From positions 29,750 through 93,749 of the forward strand of contig NZ_JFYL01000006.1 in the NCBI RefSeq assembly GCF_000632455.1: a DNA stretch of 64,000 nucleotides, given 5' to 3'. The DNA is from Acinetobacter sp. Ver3 (GTDB taxonomy: Bacteria > Pseudomonadota > Gammaproteobacteria > Pseudomonadales > Moraxellaceae). This document shows, in pieces, positions 18,059 through 27,096 of the stretch. Position 1 is the first letter of the stretch, and each line of letters begins with the position of its first letter. The notes beneath the pieces were generated by a model. The model saw only the letters and a list, made by a program, of their open reading frames with translations, was not told the origin of the DNA and ran no database searches. Position numbers and translations under genes: made by a program.

Positions 18059-19609
18059 CTATTTTTTTCCAAATAATGAGCCCAGTAGACCGCGTACGAT
18101 TTTTTTCCCAGTGCTTCCGCCGAGGCTTCGTGCAGCACTTTTAGCAAACGTACCGACAATATCTTGGGTGAGTTTTTCGCGTTGTTTGGCTGCACGTTCT
18201 GCTTCTTTTTGTTGTTCACGGGCAAGGAGTTCTTGCTCTTTAGCAATTTGCTTCGCGTAGGCCTCTTGTTCCTTAGCTTGTTGTTTTGCTAACGCTTCTT
18301 GTTCGGCTTGTTGTTGACGCTGAACTACTTTGTTTTGCAGTATTTCAAAAGCACTTTCTCGATCAAGTACTTGCTCATAAACACCCGCAACCACACTGTT
18401 TGTCATGAGAGTCTTACGCTCTTCAAGCGTGATAGGTGTAAAAGATGAATATGGGGGCATAACCCAACCGCGTTCAACCATTTGTGGCGTGCCTTTCTCA
18501 TCTAGACAGCTAATTAGCGCTTCACCAACTGCCAACTCCGTAATGGCGTCCTGTACTTTGAATGCAGGATTGGGTCTAAAAGTATCAGCTGCAGTTTTTA
18601 CTGCTTTTTGATCTTTTGGTGTGAAGGCGCGAAGTGCATGCTGAACACGGTTGCCCAGTTGTCCTAAAACACTTTCAGGTAAATCCAGCGGATTTTGGGT
18701 GACAAAATAAATACCTACTCCCTTAGAGCGGATTAAGCGTACCACTTGTTCGATCTTTTCTTGCAAACCAGAGCTGGCATTGTCAAACAGTAAATGAGCT
18801 TCATCGAAGAAAAATACCAATTTCGGTTTATCCATATCACCGACTTCAGGTAATTGTTCAAACAGTTCGGAAAGCATCCACAGTAAGAAAGTAGCATAAA
18901 GCTTTGGTGTGTTCATTAATTTATCGGCAGCGAGCAAATTAATATTGCCGTGACCTTGTGCATCGGTTTGGATAAAATCCATGAGGTCTAATGCAGGCTC
19001 ACCAAAAAATTGATCACCGCCTTGATCGGACAGTGCTAGCAAATTACGTTGGATTGCACCCAAGCTGGCAGGAGAAAGATTGCCGTATTCTGCTTTAAAG
19101 TCAGCTGCATGCTCAGTCACATAAGTGATCATCGCCTTGAGGTCTTTAAAGTCGATCAGTAATAAACCTTGATCATCCGCAATGCGGAAAATCGCAGAAA
19201 GCACACCTTCTTGGGTATCATTCAAATTCAGCATTCGGGCTAAAAGCAATGGACCAATTTCTGATACTGTAGTCCGAATCGGATGACCTTGTTCGCCAAA
19301 TAAATCCCAAAAGACCACAGGTGATGCGCTAAATGGGATTGATTCAATATTGAGGCTCTTGATGCGTTCATCAAATTTTGAATTGCTTTCACCTGCTTTG
19401 GCAAGGCTCGAGACATCACCTTTTGCATCAGCTAAAAATACCGGCACACCAATACGAGAAAAGTTTTCTGCCAAGACCTTTAAAGTGACTGTTTTGCCTG
19501 TTCCTGTTGCGCCGGCAATCAAGCCATGTCGGTTTGCCAGTTGCGAATGTAAAACAATCTCTTGGGATGTATCTGAGGTTTTTTTTGCGATGACAATTGG
19601 TGTGCCCAT
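18059..19609 (-). CDS. HerA-like ATPase, DUF853/YjgR family
   Basis: Hexameric P-loop ATPase related to HerA/FtsK-type translocases, family DUF853 (E. coli YjgR), 516 residues. Walker A is [13 protein letters not shown] near residue 32, Walker B is [13 protein letters not shown] near 265, followed by a sensor region with [10 protein letters not shown]. Residues about 405-480 are a long Gln/Glu/Lys/Ala-rich coiled coil. The end is basic and glycine-rich ([22 protein letters not shown] in part). The cellular role is unknown. A good AAGGAAT ribosome-binding site is present; it starts 13 bases beyond metC on the same strand. Confidence 0.85.
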   Translation of the reverse strand: MGTPIVIAKKTSDTSQEIVLHSQLANRHGLIAGATGTGKTVTLKVLAENFSRIGVPVFLADAKGDVSSLAKAGESNSKFDERIKSLNIESIPFSASPVVFWDLFGEQGHPIRTTVSEIGPLLLARMLNLNDTQEGVLSAIFRIADDQGLLLIDFKDLKAMITYVTEHAADFKAEYGNLSPASLGAIQRNLLALSDQGGDQFFGEPALDLMDFIQTDAQGHGNINLLAADKLMNTPKLYATFLLWMLSELFEQLPEVGDMDKPKLVFFFDEAHLLFDNASSGLQEKIEQVVRLIRSKGVGIYFVTQNPLDLPESVLGQLGNRVQHALRAFTPKDQKAVKTAADTFRPNPAFKVQDAITELAVGEALISCLDEKGTPQMVERGWVMPPYSSFTPITLEERKTLMTNSVVAGVYEQVLDRESAFEILQNKVVQRQQQAEQEALAKQQAKEQEAYAKQIAKEQELLAREQQKEAERAAKQREKLTQDIVGTFAKSAARSLGGSTGKKIVRGLLGSLFGKK

Positions 19610-19621
19610 AATTATTCCTTT

Positions 19622-20824
19622 TTATTCGATCTTTTGTTGTTGCATTATTTTGAGTGCTTGTTGAATATCTTCTATCAAATCGTGAGGATGTTCCAGTCCT
19701 ATACAAAAACGAACCAATATTCCTTCTTGTAAATGTGTATGTGCAAGCTCACGCATTTGATCAATTTGATAGAGCATTACTAAACTCACTGGGCCACCCC
19801 AGCTAAAACCTAATTTAAACAGGTGGAGAGCATCACAAAAATTGCGTATATCTTGAAGATTATATTTTTTATCAAAAATTACGCTGATTAAACCTGCGCT
19901 TAATTCTGATATGCAAACTTCCTTCCAAAAAGTATGGCCTGCAGATTTTGGATTGGCAGGGTGCAATACTTGTGCAAACTCATTTTGCTGTAGAAGCCAG
20001 CTTAATAAAGTTAGCGCTGATTTAGATTGGTGCGTATAACGGAGTTCCATTGAGGATAGGCTGCGCTGAATCTGTGCGGTGTCATCGCCTGATATAGAAA
20101 TCCCTTGAATTGCATGCATGCGAAATAGCTTGTGGTATAAATCCTTGTTTTTTGTTACGACACTCCCCATGAGAATGTCACCACCACCGCTTGGATATTT
20201 GGTGAGTGCATGGACGGTGATATCGACTGCTAAGTGTTCTGTACCAAAATCAAAAGCATTAAAAGCTAGACCCGCTCCCCAAGTATTATCAAGTGCGGTA
20301 AGGATCTTATGCGTTTGAGCTTTTTTGACCAGATTCGTTAAATCTGGAAATTCGAGTGTTACAGATCCTGCAGCCTCTAACCAAATTAACTTAGCTTTAT
20401 CACTGGGTTTAAAGCTCTCAACATCAATTGGGTTATAGACCTTAACGGCAATACCATAACGTGATTCTAGGTTTCGCAAATGCTCCATATTTGGACTGTA
20501 AATATTGTCCGCGACCCAAACTTCATCACCATGTGCTAAAAAACAAGAATTCACCAAGTTGATTGCAGAGAGTCCGCTTGGTGCAAGTAGACAGTATTCT
20601 CCGCCTTCTAATTGTGCAATATTGTCGCCTAGCGTAAACGTGGTAGGGGTGCCATGTGTTCCGTAACTATAGTCATAAGCATCGGTCCAATGGCGATTGA
20701 AAAGAGCATCGGTATTTTCAAAAATAATCGTTGATGCACGATAAATAGGGGGTTGAATACTATTTAAAAGTTGAGGTGCTTTTCTAGGGCTATGTATGAG
20801 TTGAGTTTGCGTATTTATTTTCAC
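19622..20824 (-). CDS. metC: Cystathionine beta-lyase (Cys/Met metabolism PLP enzyme)
   Basis: PLP-dependent fold-type I lyase that converts cystathionine to homocysteine, pyruvate and ammonia. The 400-residue protein has DYSYGTHGTPTTFTLGDNIAQLEGG split over residues 49-75, TALDNTWGAG near 178 and the PLP lysine in HALTKYPSGGGDILMG near 210; the W in DNTW and the ending are MetC-like rather than MetB-like. The start is GTG after an AGGT ribosome-binding site. Same strand as the HerA-like gene, divergent from the amidotransferase, with a palindrome in the divergent region. Confidence 0.88.
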   Translation of the reverse strand: MKINTQTQLIHSPRKAPQLLNSIQPPIYRASTIIFENTDALFNRHWTDAYDYSYGTHGTPTTFTLGDNIAQLEGGEYCLLAPSGLSAINLVNSCFLAHGDEVWVADNIYSPNMEHLRNLESRYGIAVKVYNPIDVESFKPSDKAKLIWLEAAGSVTLEFPDLTNLVKKAQTHKILTALDNTWGAGLAFNAFDFGTEHLAVDITVHALTKYPSGGGDILMGSVVTKNKDLYHKLFRMHAIQGISISGDDTAQIQRSLSSMELRYTHQSKSALTLLSWLLQQNEFAQVLHPANPKSAGHTFWKEVCISELSAGLISVIFDKKYNLQDIRNFCDALHLFKLGFSWGGPVSLVMLYQIDQMRELAHTHLQEGILVRFCIGLEHPHDLIEDIQQALKIMQQQKIE

Positions 20825-20893
20825 AATTTACCTGTATAAACCGTCATTTTATAACTAACAAAACATACTACTAAAAAACTGCATAGCTGTGCT

Positions 20894-20922
20894 TTGTTTA
20901 AAATTATTTAACAACCTATAGG
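20894..20922 (+). promoter_or_regulatory. Promoter and palindromic operator candidate upstream of amidotransferase
   Basis: TTGTTT at 20894-20899 and TATAGG at 20917-20922 are 17 bases apart. The -10 lies inside a perfect 14 bp palindrome CAACCTATAGGTTG (20912-20925). A second inverted repeat, TTGCA and TGCAA, lies at about 20936-20953. The regulator is unknown. Confidence 0.45.
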
Positions 20923-20976
20923 TTGGCTTCATTTTTGCAACTGCTAGTGCAATATAAGAAAAGTTCGGGTTGGAAA

Positions 20977-21735
20977 ATGAAGCCATTAAAAGTGCATTAC
21001 TTTCAGCATATTGCTGGTGAAGGGTTCGGAAGTTGTTATGAATATTTAAAATCAATTGGAGCACAAATTAGTGCTACGGAGTTTTTTGCATTACCTGTTG
21101 AGATGGCATTAGAAATCGAGGCGTTACCAGCAATTGAAGATATTGATTTACTAATCATCATGGGTGGAGCAATGAGTGTAAATGATGAGGCAAATTATCC
21201 ATGGCTAAAAATAGAAAAAAGATGGATCCGTCGATATTTATCACTAGGCAAGCCTGCAATTGGTTTGTGTCTCGGAGGTCAGCTTATAGCCAATGCTTTG
21301 GGAGCAAGTGTACGTTTAAATGAACAACAAGAGTTAGGTTGGACTAATGTCTTCAGAACTCAACATGGTTTATCAGATTACTTTGAAATACCTAAAGAAT
21401 TGGAAATAATGCAATGGCACAGTGAGACTTTTGAGATTCCTAAAGGAGGCGTCAGACTGGCTGAAAATAATGTGTGTGCAAATCAAATGTACCAAATTGG
21501 AAAGAATGTGCTGGGTTTTCAGTTTCATCCAGAAATAACGCCGAAAGTTTTACAAATGTATATTGAGAATGAAGAGCATGAGAAGGTATTTTCTGGCGCT
21601 TATGTACAATCTTTAGATACCTTAAAACAAACAAAAAAAACGAGGTTCCAAAAAGGGAATGAATTGCTGATCGATGCAATTAATTATGTATTGGGGTTCG
21701 GGCAGGGTGTACAAAAGAAAGCCGCCAACGCTTAA
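20977..21735 (+). CDS. Class I glutamine amidotransferase-like protein
   Basis: GATase type 1 family protein of 252 residues, related to GMP-synthase-like and YfeJ-like amidotransferases. The nucleophile elbow GLCLGGQLIANALGA near residue 97 and the His-Glu pair of FQFHPEI near 180 complete the Cys-His-Glu triad. No synthetase partner domain or subunit is adjacent, so the acceptor is unknown. I chose the ATG at 20977 (MKPLKVHYFQH), where family similarity begins. It lies between metC and the ribosomal cluster. Confidence 0.82.
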   Translation: MKPLKVHYFQHIAGEGFGSCYEYLKSIGAQISATEFFALPVEMALEIEALPAIEDIDLLIIMGGAMSVNDEANYPWLKIEKRWIRRYLSLGKPAIGLCLGGQLIANALGASVRLNEQQELGWTNVFRTQHGLSDYFEIPKELEIMQWHSETFEIPKGGVRLAENNVCANQMYQIGKNVLGFQFHPEITPKVLQMYIENEEHEKVFSGAYVQSLDTLKQTKKTRFQKGNELLIDAINYVLGFGQGVQKKAANA

Positions 21736-21765
21736 CCGTAAATTGAGAAAAAATGATAAATAGGT

Positions 21766-21794
21766 TTGCTTAACAGTTAAACAATCGTTATAAT
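21766..21794 (+). promoter_or_regulatory. S10 operon promoter
   Basis: TTGCTT at 21766-21771 and a consensus TATAAT at 21789-21794 with an ideal 17-base spacer. The bases just after the -10 are GGGCGACCC, a GC-rich discriminator typical of stringently controlled stable-RNA and ribosomal-protein promoters. The start would fall near 21801, about 170 bases before rpsJ. Confidence 0.85.
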
Positions 21795-21800
21795 GGGCGA

Positions 21801-21970
21801 CCCTTTGATATTAAGGGCTAAACAACGTTGATTGTTGTTTAGATCGTTACAGTCGTGGCATCGATCACGACCTTAGTGATTTTCACTGCCTCTGACACTT
21901 GCCTTGTTTTCGGACAGGGGGAGATGCGTCATGGGTGATTCTTTATATATTTGGCTTGGAGTTTACTGGT
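21801..21970 (+). promoter_or_regulatory. Structured S10 operon leader
   Basis: The 170-base untranslated leader can fold into consecutive hairpins: CCCTT/AAGGG (21801-21817), CTAAACAAC/GTTGTTTAG (21818-21842, perfect 9 bp), GTCGTG/CACGAC (21852-21871, perfect 6 bp) and CCTTGT/ACAGGG (about 21902-21919). In E. coli the S10 leader is the target of L4 autogenous control. This fold has its own sequence, so L4 binding is an inference by position only. Confidence 0.55.
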
Positions 21971-22282
21971 ATGTCTAACCAGAGAATCCGTATCCGTTTG
22001 AAGTCTTTTGATCACCGTTTAATTGATCAATCTTCTCAAGAGATCGTAGAAACAGCAAAACGTACTGGCGCACAAGTTTGTGGTCCAATCCCGATGCCAA
22101 CTCGCATCGAGCGTTTTAACGTTCTAACTTCACCGCACGTTAACAAAGACGCGCGTGATCAGTATGAAATCCGCACTTACAAGCGTTTGATCGACATCGT
22201 TCAACCTACAGACAAAACTGTAGATGCATTGATGAAATTAGATCTTGCAGCTGGTGTAGACGTTCAGATCGCATTGGGTTAA
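21971..22282 (+). CDS. rpsJ: 30S ribosomal protein S10 (NusE)
   Basis: 103-residue head protein of the small subunit that also acts as NusE, the partner of NusB and NusG in transcription antitermination and coupling. The sequence [19 protein letters not shown] is nearly identical to S10 across gammaproteobacteria. The ATG at 21971 is used; the frame is open upstream but reads through leader sequence. First gene of the 28-gene cluster, and the only one followed by a terminator-like hairpin before the next gene. Confidence 0.98.
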   Translation: MSNQRIRIRLKSFDHRLIDQSSQEIVETAKRTGAQVCGPIPMPTRIERFNVLTSPHVNKDARDQYEIRTYKRLIDIVQPTDKTVDALMKLDLAAGVDVQIALG

Positions 22283-22288
22283 GGCTTT

Positions 22289-22327
22289 CGGTTAATTAAC
22301 ACTCTAAGTTAATTAAGCCGCTTTTTT
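22289..22327 (+). terminator. Terminator-like attenuator between rpsJ and rplC
   Basis: CGG-TTAATTAAC (22289-22300) pairs with GTTAATTAA-GCCG (22308-22320), leaving one bulged G and a seven-base loop. Six T residues follow (22322-22327). This is the shape of an intrinsic terminator placed inside the S10 operon. The low-GC stem suggests partial rather than complete termination. Confidence 0.6.
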
Positions 22328-22341
22328 AGAGGTTTATGCAC

Positions 22342-22980
22342 ATGGCTATTGGTTTAGTCGGTCGCAAGTGCGGTATGACACGTATCTTTACAGATGCTGG
22401 TGTTTCTGTACCTGTTACAGTGATTGAGGTTGATCCTAACCGCATCACTCAAATCAAAACGCTTGAAACTGATGGTTATCAAGCGATTCAAATCACTACT
22501 GGTGAACGTCGCGAATCTCGCGTTACTAATGCTCAGAAAGGTCACTTCGCTAAAGCGGGTGTTGCTGCTGGTCGTTTAGTTCAAGAGTTCCGTGTTACAG
22601 AAGCTGATCTTGAAGGTCGTGAAGTTGGCGGAACTATCGGTGTAGATTTGTTCACAGTGGGTCAAATCGTTGACGTAACTGGTCAGTCTAAAGGTAAAGG
22701 TTTCCAAGGTGGTGTTAAGCGTTGGAACTTCCGTACTCAAGACGCTACTCACGGTAACTCTGTTTCTCACCGTGTTCTAGGTTCTACAGGTCAAAACCAG
22801 ACTCCTGGTCGCGTATTCAAAGGCAAAAAAATGGCTGGCCATTTAGGTGCTGAACGCGTAACTACACAGGGTCTTGAAATCGTTGCTATCGATACAGAGC
22901 GTTCAGTTCTTGTAGTTAAAGGCGCGGTTCCTGGTGCTACCGGTGGTGACGTAACTGTTCGTCCTACTATCAAGGCTTGA
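22342..22980 (+). CDS. rplC: 50S ribosomal protein L3
   Basis: Early-assembly large-subunit protein (212 residues) whose central extension reaches the peptidyl-transferase centre. [13 protein letters not shown] and [20 protein letters not shown] are the conserved loop regions, including the Gln methylated by PrmB in E. coli. Two ATG codons are available: 22342 is placed eight bases after AGAGGT, whereas 22336 would be only two bases from it, so 22342 is preferred. Confidence 0.97.
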   Translation: MAIGLVGRKCGMTRIFTDAGVSVPVTVIEVDPNRITQIKTLETDGYQAIQITTGERRESRVTNAQKGHFAKAGVAAGRLVQEFRVTEADLEGREVGGTIGVDLFTVGQIVDVTGQSKGKGFQGGVKRWNFRTQDATHGNSVSHRVLGSTGQNQTPGRVFKGKKMAGHLGAERVTTQGLEIVAIDTERSVLVVKGAVPGATGGDVTVRPTIKA

Positions 22981-22991
22981 GGGGAAATAAC

Positions 22992-23594
22992 GTGAATTTA
23001 AATACTGTTTCCGGCTCTGCTGTTGAATTATCAGAAGTTGCGTTCGGTCGTGAATTCAATGAAGCTCTTGTACACCAAGTTGTTACAGCTTATTTAGCTG
23101 GTGGTCGTCAAGGTTCAAAAGCTCAGAAATCACGTGCAGACGTTTCTGGCGGTGGTAAAAAACCATTCCGTCAAAAAGGTACTGGTCGCGCTCGTGCTGG
23201 TTCTATTCGTAGCCCAATCTGGGTTGGCGGTGGTAAAACTTTTGCTGCTCGTCCACAAGACTGGTCTCAAAAAGTAAACCGTAAAATGTATCGCGGTGCT
23301 ATGCAATGCATCCTAGCTGAACTTGTTCGTCAAGATCGCTTAGTTTTAGTTGAAGAGTTTGCTGTAGCTGCTCCAAAAACTAAAGAATTGCTTGCAAAAC
23401 TTAACGACTTGAATGCTACTCGTGCATTAATCGTTACTGATGCTGTTGATGAGAACTTGTATCTAGCTGCTCGTAACCTTCCACACGTTGATGTGGTTGA
23501 TGCTGCTGCTATCGATCCTGTTAGCTTGATCGCGTTCGATAAAGTTGTTATGTCTGTAGCTGCTGCTAAGAAAATTGAGGTAGAACTCGGATGA
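22992..23594 (+). CDS. rplD: 50S ribosomal protein L4
   Basis: 200-residue large-subunit protein with a long loop in the exit tunnel ([19 protein letters not shown], about residues 50-70). In enteric bacteria free L4 represses its own operon by binding the leader and RNase E. The start is GTG at 22992 behind GAGGGGA, eleven bases after rplC. The stop overlaps rplW by four bases. Confidence 0.97.
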   Translation: MNLNTVSGSAVELSEVAFGREFNEALVHQVVTAYLAGGRQGSKAQKSRADVSGGGKKPFRQKGTGRARAGSIRSPIWVGGGKTFAARPQDWSQKVNRKMYRGAMQCILAELVRQDRLVLVEEFAVAAPKTKELLAKLNDLNATRALIVTDAVDENLYLAARNLPHVDVVDAAAIDPVSLIAFDKVVMSVAAAKKIEVELG

Positions 23595-23911
23595 ACAACG
23601 AACGTATCTATCAAGTCCTAAAAGGACCTGTATTCTCAGAAAAAGCACAAGTTTTAGGTGAAACTGCTGGTGTTCAAGTGTTTAAAGTTGCTATCGATGC
23701 AAACAAACTTGAAATCAAAAAAGCAGTTGAACAATTATTTGGTGTAGAAGTTGTTAAAGTTAACACGACTATCACTAAAGGTAAGACTAAACGCTTTGGT
23801 AAAACTATCGGACGTCGTTCTGATGTTAAAAAAGCATACGTCACCCTGAAAGCTGGCCAAGATGTAGAAATGGCTGACTTGGGCGATACCGCTGAAAGCA
23901 CAGCGGAATAA
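23591..23911 (+). CDS. rplW: 50S ribosomal protein L23
   Basis: 106-residue protein at the tunnel exit that docks trigger factor and SRP. It has the typical pattern [11 protein letters not shown], then [18 protein letters not shown] overlaps the rplD stop (ATGA), indicating coupled translation. Confidence 0.97.
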   Translation: MNNERIYQVLKGPVFSEKAQVLGETAGVQVFKVAIDANKLEIKKAVEQLFGVEVVKVNTTITKGKTKRFGKTIGRRSDVKKAYVTLKAGQDVEMADLGDTAESTAE

Positions 23912-23922
23912 GGACGAGAATT

Positions 23923-24747
23923 ATGCCTATTCAAAAATGTAAGCCAACGTCTCCAGGACGTCGCTTTGTAGAGAAAGTCGTTCACGACCATCTTCACAAA
24001 GGTGCGCCTTATGCTCCGTTGGTAGAAGCTAAAAAACGTACTGGTGGTCGTAATAACAACGGTCACATTACTACACGTCACGTTGGTGGTGGTCACAAGC
24101 AACATTACCGTATTGTTGACTTTAAACGTAACAAAGATGGCATTCCTGCGACTGTAGAGCGTATCGAATACGATCCTAACCGTACTGCACACATTGCATT
24201 AGTTTTGTATGCTGACGGTGAGCGTCGTTATATCATTGCGCCTAAAGGTCTACGTGCTGGTGATAAAGTTCAATCTGGTAACGATGCTCCAATTCGTCCA
24301 GGTAACTGCTTACCACTTCGTAACATGCCTATCGGTTCTACTCTTCACAATATCGAGCTTAAAATCGGTAAAGGCGCTCAATTAGTGCGTTCTGCTGGTG
24401 CTTCTGCTCAGTTATTGGGTCGTGACGGTTCTTACGCAATTATTCGTCTACGTTCTGGCGAAATGCGTAAAGTACACGTTGAATGTCGCGCAGTTCTTGG
24501 TGAAGTTTCTAACCAAGAAAGCAACTTACGTTCACTAGGTAAAGCTGGTGCTTCACGCTGGCGTGGTGTTCGTCCTACCGTTCGTGGTATGGCGATGAAC
24601 CCGGTAGATCACCCGCATGGTGGTGGTGAAGGGCGTAACAAAGGTATTCAACCTGTAAGCCCATGGGGTCAAAAAGCTAAAGGGTACAAGACACGTACCA
24701 ATAAGCGTACGACTAAGATGATCATTCGCGACCGTCGCGTTAAGTAA
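23923..24747 (+). CDS. rplB: 50S ribosomal protein L2
   Basis: 274-residue, very basic core protein required for subunit joining and peptidyl-transferase assembly. It has the highly conserved [17 protein letters not shown] segment near residue 225, including the histidine linked to activity, and the [13 protein letters not shown] region. Twelve bases from rplW. Confidence 0.98.
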   Translation: MPIQKCKPTSPGRRFVEKVVHDHLHKGAPYAPLVEAKKRTGGRNNNGHITTRHVGGGHKQHYRIVDFKRNKDGIPATVERIEYDPNRTAHIALVLYADGERRYIIAPKGLRAGDKVQSGNDAPIRPGNCLPLRNMPIGSTLHNIELKIGKGAQLVRSAGASAQLLGRDGSYAIIRLRSGEMRKVHVECRAVLGEVSNQESNLRSLGKAGASRWRGVRPTVRGMAMNPVDHPHGGGEGRNKGIQPVSPWGQKAKGYKTRTNKRTTKMIIRDRRVK

Positions 24748-24766
24748 CAAGTAAAGGAATCTGACA

Positions 24767-25042
24767 ATGCCTCGTTCTCTGAAAAAAGGCCCATTCGTCG
24801 ATGCGCACTTGTTCGCTAAGGTTGAAGCGGCTATCGCGGCTAATAACCGTAAGCCGATCAAAACTTGGTCGCGTCGTTCGATGATCCTCCCGGATTTTGT
24901 TGGTTTAACAATTTCTGTACACAATGGTCGTAACCATGTTCCGGTAATCGTATCTGAGCATATGGTTGGTCACAAGCTTGGTGAATTTGCACCGACTCGT
25001 ACTTACCGTGGTCACGGTGTTGACAAGAAATCTAAACGTTAA
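24767..25042 (+). CDS. rpsS: 30S ribosomal protein S19
   Basis: 91-residue head protein that contacts S13 and the A-site finger. [15 protein letters not shown] and the ending [17 protein letters not shown] (in part) are diagnostic. The tail is basic. An AAAGGA ribosome-binding site precedes the ATG. Confidence 0.98.
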   Translation: MPRSLKKGPFVDAHLFAKVEAAIAANNRKPIKTWSRRSMILPDFVGLTISVHNGRNHVPVIVSEHMVGHKLGEFAPTRTYRGHGVDKKSKR

Positions 25043-25050
25043 TAGGTGCT

Positions 25051-25383
25051 ATGATGGAAGTAACTGCTAAATTACGCGGTGCCGCTATCTCGGCACAAAA
25101 AGCTCGTTTGGTTGCAGACTTGATTCGCGGCAAATCTGTTGCGCACGCTCTTAACATCCTAAACTTCAGCAACAAAAAAGCTGCAGTTTTAGTTAAGAAA
25201 GCGTTGGAATCTGCGATTGCAAACGCTGAACATAATAACAGTTTAGATGTAGACGATCTTAAAGTTTCTACGATCTACGTTGATGAAGGCATGAGCCTTA
25301 AACGTATTTTGCCACGTGCTAAAGGCCGTGCAGATCGTATTACTAAGCGTACTTGTCACATCACCGTTAAGGTAGGGGTTTGA
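25051..25383 (+). CDS. rplV: 50S ribosomal protein L22
   Basis: 110-residue protein lining the exit tunnel with a beta-hairpin ([18 protein letters not shown]); mutations there give macrolide resistance in other species. Two adjacent ATG codons (25051 and 25054) are possible behind AGGT; I give the first but the second is equally spaced for initiation. Confidence 0.96.
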   Translation: MMEVTAKLRGAAISAQKARLVADLIRGKSVAHALNILNFSNKKAAVLVKKALESAIANAEHNNSLDVDDLKVSTIYVDEGMSLKRILPRAKGRADRITKRTCHITVKVGV

Positions 25384-25384
25384 T

Positions 25385-26137
25385 ATGGGTCAGAAGGTTC
25401 ATCCAATCGGTATCCGCCTAGGTGTTGTGAAACGTCATAACGCTAACTGGTATGCGAATCCGAAACAATACGCTGAATACTTGCTTAAAGATCTTCAAGT
25501 TCGTGAGTTTTTGAACAAAAAACTTAAGAATGCGATGGTAAGCAATATTCTTATCGAGCGTCCAACAGGTGCTGCTAAAGTAACAATTAGCACTGCTCGT
25601 CCTGGTATCGTCATCGGTAAAAAAGGCGAAGACATTGAAAAATTACAGCGCGAACTTACCAACATTATGGGTGTTCCAGCGCAAGTAAGCATCAACGAAA
25701 TTGATCGTCCAGATTTAGACGCTCGTCTAGTTGGTGAAGCAATTGCTTCTCAATTAGAAAAACGTGTAATGTTCCGTCGTGCTATGAAGCGTGCGGTTCA
25801 AAATACTATGCGTGCTGGTGCGAAAGGTATCAAAGTTGAAGTTTCTGGTCGTTTAGGCGGTGCAGAGATTGCACGTACTGAATGGTATCGTGAAGGTCGT
25901 GTACCTCTACATACTCTTCGTGCTGACATCGACTATTCAGCGGTTCGCGCAGAAACTACTTACGGTACGATCGGCGTTAAAGTTTGGATCTTCCGTGGTG
26001 AGATCTTGGGCGGCATGAAACAAGTCATGAACCCAGCTCCAGCTGAAGAACGTCCAGCTAAACGTGGTCGCGGTCGTGGTGAAGGTCAAGAGCGTCGTGG
26101 TCGTCGCAATGATCGTTCTGCTGAAAAAGGAGAATAA
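25385..26137 (+). CDS. rpsC: 30S ribosomal protein S3
   Basis: 250-residue head protein at the mRNA entry channel with helicase function together with S4. The KH domain motif [14 protein letters not shown] is near residue 75, and [22 protein letters not shown] (in two parts) is conserved. The C-terminal tail is long, Arg/Gly/Glu-rich ([18 protein letters not shown]) and somewhat longer than in E. coli (233 residues). It starts one base after the rplV stop. Confidence 0.98.
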   Translation: MGQKVHPIGIRLGVVKRHNANWYANPKQYAEYLLKDLQVREFLNKKLKNAMVSNILIERPTGAAKVTISTARPGIVIGKKGEDIEKLQRELTNIMGVPAQVSINEIDRPDLDARLVGEAIASQLEKRVMFRRAMKRAVQNTMRAGAKGIKVEVSGRLGGAEIARTEWYREGRVPLHTLRADIDYSAVRAETTYGTIGVKVWIFRGEILGGMKQVMNPAPAEERPAKRGRGRGEGQERRGRRNDRSAEKGE

Positions 26138-26140
26138 TCC

Positions 26141-26554
26141 ATGTTGCAACCTAAACGTACTAAATTCCGTAAAGTGCAAAAAGGCCGTAACACTGGTCTA
26201 GCACATCGCGGTAGCACAGTATCTTTTGGTACTATCGCACTTAAATCAGTTGAACGTGGTCGCATGACTGCGCGTCAAATTGAAGCAGCGCGTCGTACAA
26301 TCAGCCGTCGTGTAAAACGTGGTGGTAAGATCTTTATCCGTGTATTCCCGGACAAACCAATTACTGAAAAACCATTAGAAGTTCGTATGGGTAAAGGTAA
26401 AGGTTCTGTGGAATATTGGGTTTGTGAAATCAAACCAGGTAAGATCCTGTACGAAATGGAAGGTGTGAACGAAGAATTAGCGCGTGAAGCATTTACGCTT
26501 GCTGCTGCTAAACTTCCGTTTAAAACCACTATCGTGACTCGGACGGTAATGTAA
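26141..26554 (+). CDS. rplP: 50S ribosomal protein L16
   Basis: 137-residue protein near the A site. [17 protein letters not shown] and [13 protein letters not shown] are conserved, and the Arg hydroxylated by the oxygenase RoxA in E. coli lies in the [12 protein letters not shown] context. It overlaps rpmC by one base (TAATG). Confidence 0.98.
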   Translation: MLQPKRTKFRKVQKGRNTGLAHRGSTVSFGTIALKSVERGRMTARQIEAARRTISRRVKRGGKIFIRVFPDKPITEKPLEVRMGKGKGSVEYWVCEIKPGKILYEMEGVNEELAREAFTLAAAKLPFKTTIVTRTVM

Positions 26555-26751
26555 TGAAAACTAAAGATCTACGTGAAAAGTCGGTAGAAGAATTGACAGC
26601 TTTGCTTGATGAGCAACAGTTGAACCAATTCCGTCTTCGCATGGCTAAAGCAACTGGTCAATTGGGTAAATCGCACGAAGTGCAATTAACTCGTAAAACT
26701 ATTGCTCGCATCAAGACCCTCCTTACCGAAAAACAGGGGAACGCACAATGA
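26554..26751 (+). CDS. rpmC: 50S ribosomal protein L29
   Basis: 65-residue two-helix protein near the tunnel exit, next to L23. It starts [14 protein letters not shown] and overlaps both neighbours (one base with rplP, four with rpsQ), typical of tight coupling. Confidence 0.97.
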   Translation: MKTKDLREKSVEELTALLDEQQLNQFRLRMAKATGQLGKSHEVQLTRKTIARIKTLLTEKQGNAQ

Positions 26752-27005
26752 GTGAGCAAACAGTTCGCACGTTAACAGGCAAAGTAGTAAGCGACAAGAT
26801 GGACAAGTCTATCGTTGTTCTTATCGAACGCCGCGTTCAACACCCGTTGTATGGCAAATCAATCCGCCGTTCAACAAAATTACACGCTCATGATGAGAAC
26901 AACACTGCTAAAACTGGCGATGTTGTAACTATCAAAGAAAGCCGCCCAATTTCTAAAACTAAGTCTTGGACTTTAGTTGAAGTTGTTGAAGCAGCTGCTG
27001 AGTAA
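26748..27005 (+). CDS. rpsQ: 30S ribosomal protein S17
   Basis: 85-residue OB-fold primary binder of 16S rRNA. It has the [24 protein letters not shown] signature (residues about 13-36, given here in outline). It is the last gene of the classical S10 operon in E. coli; here a 91-base gap with a long hairpin separates it from rplN. Confidence 0.97.
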   Translation: MSEQTVRTLTGKVVSDKMDKSIVVLIERRVQHPLYGKSIRRSTKLHAHDENNTAKTGDVVTIKESRPISKTKSWTLVEVVEAAAE

Positions 27006-27020
27006 ATAACGTTCTTGTTG

Positions 27021-27076
27021 CATCATCGGTCAATTTCGAGTACTCTTTGAGCCTTTCGAAATTGTGACCGGTGATG
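27021..27076 (+). other. Long RNA hairpin at the S10/spc boundary
   Basis: CATCATCGGTC (27021-27031) pairs with GACCGGTGATG (27066-27076), and AATTTCG (27032-27038) with CGAAATT (27057-27063). Together they give about 18 pairs with a two-base bulge (GT), and a small CTC/GAG hairpin inside the loop. No U tract follows, and the rplN ribosome-binding site begins just downstream. The shape suits RNase III processing or regulator binding better than termination. Confidence 0.7.
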
Positions 27077-27096
27077 CTCGGTTTTGGAGTAGGGCA

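Noticed and set aside
18034..18246. 70-codon minus-strand frame at the 3' end of the HerA-like gene
   Set aside because: It is an overlapping frame in the coiled-coil-coding region with no ribosome-binding site.
19428..19706. Separate gene in the metC/HerA junction on the minus strand
   Set aside because: It overlaps both real genes in another frame and has Arg/Asn-rich translation typical of a shadow.
22354..24192. Several antisense frames of 60-170 codons across the ribosomal genes
   Set aside because: Highly biased codons of the ribosomal genes leave the reverse frames open; translations are Thr/Ser/Ile-rich and unlike proteins.
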